Origin: Paenibacillus sp. FSL H7-0331 | Lineage (GTDB): Bacteria; Bacillota; Bacilli; Paenibacillales; NBRC-103111 | Length of the DNA stretch: 64,000 nucleotides | Direction: 5' to 3' | Assembly (NCBI RefSeq): GCF_001956045.1 | Contig: NZ_MRTH01000016.1 | Coordinates: forward strand, 62,001 to 126,000 | Shown: one piece after another, positions 60,741-64,000 of the stretch | How positions within the stretch are numbered: position 1 is the stretch's first letter | Layout of the letters: every line of letters begins with the position of its first letter | The notes under the pieces: generated by a model | The model's input: only the letters and a program-made list of their open reading frames with translations | The model's database searches: none | What the model was told of the DNA's origin: nothing | Translations under genes and position numbers: made by a program

Positions 60741-63092
60741 ATGCATAATCAGCATTTAGATGGTATCAAGCTTGATCTCGATTGGGAGTCCTATATGGGC
60801 AATCATGATATGGAATGGGTCGTGAAGCCAGTATCGTGGGACGAAGGGGCATTCATTGGCAACGGTAATATCGGAGCGATGATCTATGGAGAGGAGCATT
60901 CGTCCAAGCGGCGGGTGCTGCGCTTCATCGTGGGGCGCACCGACATAACGGCAACCCGAACCGACAGTACAGGCTTCAGTCCACGTGTGCCGATAGGGGA
61001 GCTTCATCTGGAGCTGGAGGGGATGATCTACCATCCGTCCTGTATCCGAGTCGATTTGTGGAATGCGGAGGCATCTGCGGTTCTAACCACCACCCGGGGT
61101 GAAGTACGTCTGCGGGCATTGGCCCATAGTGAAGAGGCGATTATGGCTGTTGAAATCGAGACATCCGAAGGAGAGCACGGTGCCAATTTTGTCTGGTATC
61201 CGTACCCTGAGGTTGATCCCGTATTGATAAATGCCGATGGTATCAATCTCAATCAGTATATACCGAAGATTGAAGTGGAACGGAAGCAGGTTATCCAAAG
61301 AAACGAATCATCAGATACGAAAATCAAAATAGGGACGGAAGGCAGAGCAGTGCCGGGGCATGCAGCAGACGTCGTTGAGGTCTGCATCCAGCGTTACTCG
61401 CAAGGTGCTCCTGTCCCGCAGTCAGAAGGCTGCGTTAGTGCGTGGAATGAAGTTCAACTATCACCGAACCAAAGAATCTACTATCTATCCATTGAGAAGG
61501 GACACGACGAACAGGCACAGGAGCAGGTTGTCCAACATGTGATGAACGCAGTTTCTCAGAGCTTTGATGAATGGGTAGCTGCACACCGCGCTTGGTGGCA
61601 CCGCTATTATCAACGAAGTCTAATCACGATTCCCGATGCCCGACTGGAGAGCTTTTACTGGATTCAAATGTACAAGCTCGCTTCGGCTACAAGAGCTGAC
61701 CGACCGCTGATCGACAATCAAGGGCCGTGGTTGGCCCCGACACCTTGGGCGGGCGTCTGGTTTAATATGAACGTGCAGTTGAGCTATTCGCCTGTGTATA
61801 CCGCGAACCGCCTCGATATCGGGGAATCACTGGTACGGACGCTGGCTGCCTGCAAGGAGCAGCTGATTGCGAATGTCTCTGAGCCTTATCGGGACGATTC
61901 GGCCGGACTTGGACGCAGCTGCAGCTACGATCTGCGCAGCGAGGTAGGCGATGAAGTCGGCAATCTGACCTGGATTTGCCATAATGTATGGCGGCAGTAT
62001 CGCTACTCGATGGATGAAACGCTGCTGCGAGAGATGCTGTTCCCATTGCTGCGTAGAAGCATCAATTTTTATTTTCATCTGCTGGAAGAAGCGGAGGATG
62101 GCAAGCTGCACCTGCCGCCAACCATTTCCCCGGAATACGGTTCTTTTATGAAAACGAAAGTCCGAGACTGTCATTACGACCTGGCGCTGCTGAGGTGGGG
62201 CTGCGAAACGCTGCTGTGGATGTGTGAACGACTGGAAGTGACAGACCCGCTGCGCGATCAATGGGTGGACGTGCTGGAACGGCTCACACCATTCCCGATC
62301 GATGAAACCGGGCTGATGGTTGGACGCGATACGCCGCTTGCTTATGGTCATCGCCATTTCAGCCATCTGCTTGCGGTGTTCCCGCTTCACTTGATCGGCA
62401 GCGACAGCTCTGAGGATAGAGCGTTGATCGCCAGGTCGCTGGAACACTGGATTGGAAAAGAAGGGGATCTGCGCGGCTTCAGCTTTACGGGCGCAGCTTC
62501 GATTGCCGCCACTCTGGGACGTGGTGACGAAGCGCTTGGCTATTTGCAGACGCTGCTGCATATCATCAAGCCAAATACGATGTACAAGGAAGCTGGGCCT
62601 GTTATGGAAACGCCGCTTGCTGGAGCGGAGTCGCTTCAGGATATGCTGCTGCAAAGCTGGGGGGATACGATTCGCATATTTCCAGCTGTGCCGACTGCAT
62701 GGCGAGAAGCGGCTTTCCATGATCTGCGCACGGAAGGTGCTTTTCTGGTCAGCGCGCAGCGTGAGGACGGGAACACGCGGTTTATCCGCGTGAAAAGCTT
62801 GGCAGGTGAACCCTGCAAGATCAAGACAGGCTGGAGCGGTGCTGTTAATATGATGGCCATCGGGCCCGCGTCTGCATGGAGTAGGTCGGAATCTCATGCT
62901 ACTGGTGTGGTGGAGCTGCAGCCTGACGAACGCGGAGTGGTGGAATTGTCCTTGGTTAATGGCGATGAAGTCGTTCTGTACCAGGGGGATACTGTCCCTG
63001 ATCTGGTTATCCATGCTGCCGCTCAAATAAAGGAGCAGCCCATCCGCTATTTCGGTGGACATAAGCCTTGGCGTGTGCATGCAACAAGATGA
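60741..63092 (+). CDS. GH95-like glycoside hydrolase
   Basis: A 783-residue cytoplasmic enzyme with no signal peptide. N-terminal beta domain with SWDEGAFIGNGNIGAMIYGE, then a toroidal catalytic domain with WFNMNVQLSYSPVYTANRLD and HFSHLLAVFPLHL. The C-terminal beta domain has LLQSWGDTIRIFPAVPTAWR and GAFLVSAQREDGNTRF. This is the layout of GH95 (alpha-L-fucosidase/alpha-L-galactosidase). As a cytoplasmic enzyme it should process imported oligosaccharides. Substrate is not certain; key GH95 residues were not aligned. Confidence 0.78.
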   Translation: MHNQHLDGIKLDLDWESYMGNHDMEWVVKPVSWDEGAFIGNGNIGAMIYGEEHSSKRRVLRFIVGRTDITATRTDSTGFSPRVPIGELHLELEGMIYHPSCIRVDLWNAEASAVLTTTRGEVRLRALAHSEEAIMAVEIETSEGEHGANFVWYPYPEVDPVLINADGINLNQYIPKIEVERKQVIQRNESSDTKIKIGTEGRAVPGHAADVVEVCIQRYSQGAPVPQSEGCVSAWNEVQLSPNQRIYYLSIEKGHDEQAQEQVVQHVMNAVSQSFDEWVAAHRAWWHRYYQRSLITIPDARLESFYWIQMYKLASATRADRPLIDNQGPWLAPTPWAGVWFNMNVQLSYSPVYTANRLDIGESLVRTLAACKEQLIANVSEPYRDDSAGLGRSCSYDLRSEVGDEVGNLTWICHNVWRQYRYSMDETLLREMLFPLLRRSINFYFHLLEEAEDGKLHLPPTISPEYGSFMKTKVRDCHYDLALLRWGCETLLWMCERLEVTDPLRDQWVDVLERLTPFPIDETGLMVGRDTPLAYGHRHFSHLLAVFPLHLIGSDSSEDRALIARSLEHWIGKEGDLRGFSFTGAASIAATLGRGDEALGYLQTLLHIIKPNTMYKEAGPVMETPLAGAESLQDMLLQSWGDTIRIFPAVPTAWREAAFHDLRTEGAFLVSAQREDGNTRFIRVKSLAGEPCKIKTGWSGAVNMMAIGPASAWSRSESHATGVVELQPDERGVVELSLVNGDEVVLYQGDTVPDLVIHAAAQIKEQPIRYFGGHKPWRVHATR

Positions 63093-63195
63093 GATAGCTT
63101 CACGGATATGAAGCGCGGCAGACTCAGCAAAGCAGCATCAGGGAAGGACTGTGCAGCGGGGAATCAGGCCAAGCCTTCCCCCCGAGCAGCCGAGC

Positions 63196-63873
63196 TTAGC
63201 TCTTTTTGCCGAAAAAAACAGCAAAATCGAGATATTTATACATGCAATCCACGTCAGTGAAACCAGCCTGCTCCAGCCACTCGATTTGCTCGCCGAGCTT
63301 GGCGTTGATGTCGAGCTTTCTTCGCTCCACTGAGGCGTCGATAGACTCTCTGGAAAGGCCACTGTTGTTAATATGGGCTAACCAGCGCTGCTTATGGTAT
63401 TGATCTATCGCTGGGGTGTTGCCCTGAACCTGATCAGCGTTGACAAATACACCGTCTGAATTCAGCAGCTGATAAACGGTTGCGAACAGCTGTCTTTTGG
63501 CAGGATGGGTCAAATGATGGATCGACAGCGAAGAGACGATAATGTCATACGATTCAGGAAATATGTAGCTGGAATAGTCACCGACGATGTATTGAACGTG
63601 ATCTTCCTCACGAAACCGACGGCGTGCTCCCTCCAGCATTTGATCGCTGAGATCCATCAGAGTAAGGTGAGCGCTTGGGTATTTCTGCAGCACCATTCGG
63701 GAGAATAGTCCCGTACCCGCACCCAGATCGAGTATACGCGGGGTCTGTTTATGGCTTTCCGTTAGAGATAGTGCCATCCCATAAAACTCATCAAAACAGG
63801 GAATCAGCTGTCTCCGCTGCTGGTCATATTCATTAGCGACGGCATCGAACAATGTTTTGACTGATGGGTTCAT
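63196..63873 (-). CDS. Class I SAM-dependent methyltransferase
   Basis: A 225-residue methyltransferase. Motif I is RILDLGAGTGLFSRMVL, followed by LTLMDLSDQMLEGARR. VSSLSIHHLTHPAKRQLF is typical of small-molecule methyltransferases related to UbiE/trans-aconitate type. The acceptor is unknown. It is convergent with the GH95-like gene and not obviously part of the polysaccharide pathway. Confidence 0.87.
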   Translation of the reverse strand: MNPSVKTLFDAVANEYDQQRRQLIPCFDEFYGMALSLTESHKQTPRILDLGAGTGLFSRMVLQKYPSAHLTLMDLSDQMLEGARRRFREEDHVQYIVGDYSSYIFPESYDIIVSSLSIHHLTHPAKRQLFATVYQLLNSDGVFVNADQVQGNTPAIDQYHKQRWLAHINNSGLSRESIDASVERRKLDINAKLGEQIEWLEQAGFTDVDCMYKYLDFAVFFGKKS

Positions 63874-63941
63874 ATGAAAACCTCCTTGGTATGGGTTTCC
63901 TTCATTGTAGCGAGAGATGTATAATTGAGGAAATATATAAA

Positions 63942-64000
63942 ATGAATGGTGACTATAGGGGAATCCTATATGTTGTCAAAGGCTTCAATAAGAAAAGCAC
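63942..64000 (+). CDS. Possible start of a gene truncated by the window end
   Basis: ATG 63942 opens a frame (NGDYRGILYVVKGFNKKS) to the window edge, with GAGG ~11 nt upstream. A rival ATG at 63970 in another frame, with GGGGAATCC before it, is also open. Fewer than 20 codons are available, so neither can be identified. Confidence 0.25.
   Translation, partial: MNGDYRGILYVVKGFNKKS

Noticed and set aside
61827..63080. 417-residue minus-strand open frame across the GH95-like gene
   Set aside because: Long only because of the codon pattern of the sense gene; no ribosome site and Arg/His/Gln-rich nonsense composition.

Overview
The window looks like chromosome of a Gram-positive endospore-former of the Paenibacillaceae, most likely Paenibacillus or a close relative. 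This is inferred from strong AGGAGG-type ribosome binding sites, TTG/GTG starts, two YesM/YesN-type two-component systems each tied to a CUT1 sugar ABC importer, a yjlC-ndh pair with a Rex-like operator, PBSX-type phage genes, and Bacillus-type LexA and CcpA sites. No rRNA, tRNA, CRISPR array or insertion sequence was recognised.

Layout. 1-3.1 kb: the tail of an M20-like peptidase gene, then a large YhgE/Pip membrane protein with two sets of coiled-coil repeats. 3.1-7.0 kb (minus): a complete ECF importer (S, A, A', T) with an embedded TudS-like desulfidase gene and an unexplained leader. 7.1-11.8 kb: small metabolic genes, and a Xre-cupin regulator divergent from DoxX, MhqD-like esterase and extradiol dioxygenase genes. 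11.8-12.8 kb: a decay zone with two recognisable broken genes. 12.8-17.7 kb: a minus-strand oxidoreductase operon (SDR, MDR, strictosidine-synthase-like, SDR) divergent from a tetR, with paired palindromes between them. 18.1-20.2 kb: a tetR/MFS efflux pair with three operator-like boxes. 20.6-26.4 kb (minus): sugar importer plus histidine kinase and response regulator. 26.6-29.9 kb: a beta-hydroxyacid dehydrogenase gene and the yjlC-ndh operon.

30.0-45.1 kb is the most notable region. It is a single-direction PBSX-like contractile tail module: xkdI/J-like genes, sheath, tube, a tail chaperone with an A AAA AAC -1 frameshift site, tape measure, LysM hub protein, baseplate, and three receptor-binding candidates. 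A perfect GAAC-N4-GTTC LexA box lies ahead of it. No portal, capsid, terminase, integrase, holin or endolysin gene is visible, so it is best read as an SOS-controlled tailocin or other domesticated tail particle. A convergent AAA+ ATPase/TPR membrane protein operon follows.

47.2-63.1 kb is a polysaccharide-utilisation locus: secreted PL6-type lyase with two F5/8C domains, response regulator, histidine kinase, two permeases, two solute-binding lipoproteins, a membrane-bound AraC regulator and a GH95-like glycosidase. Near-identical tandem TCGATTTTGA-like boxes precede the lyase and the second binding protein, suggesting one response regulator switches on both. A methyltransferase gene and a possible truncated gene close the window.
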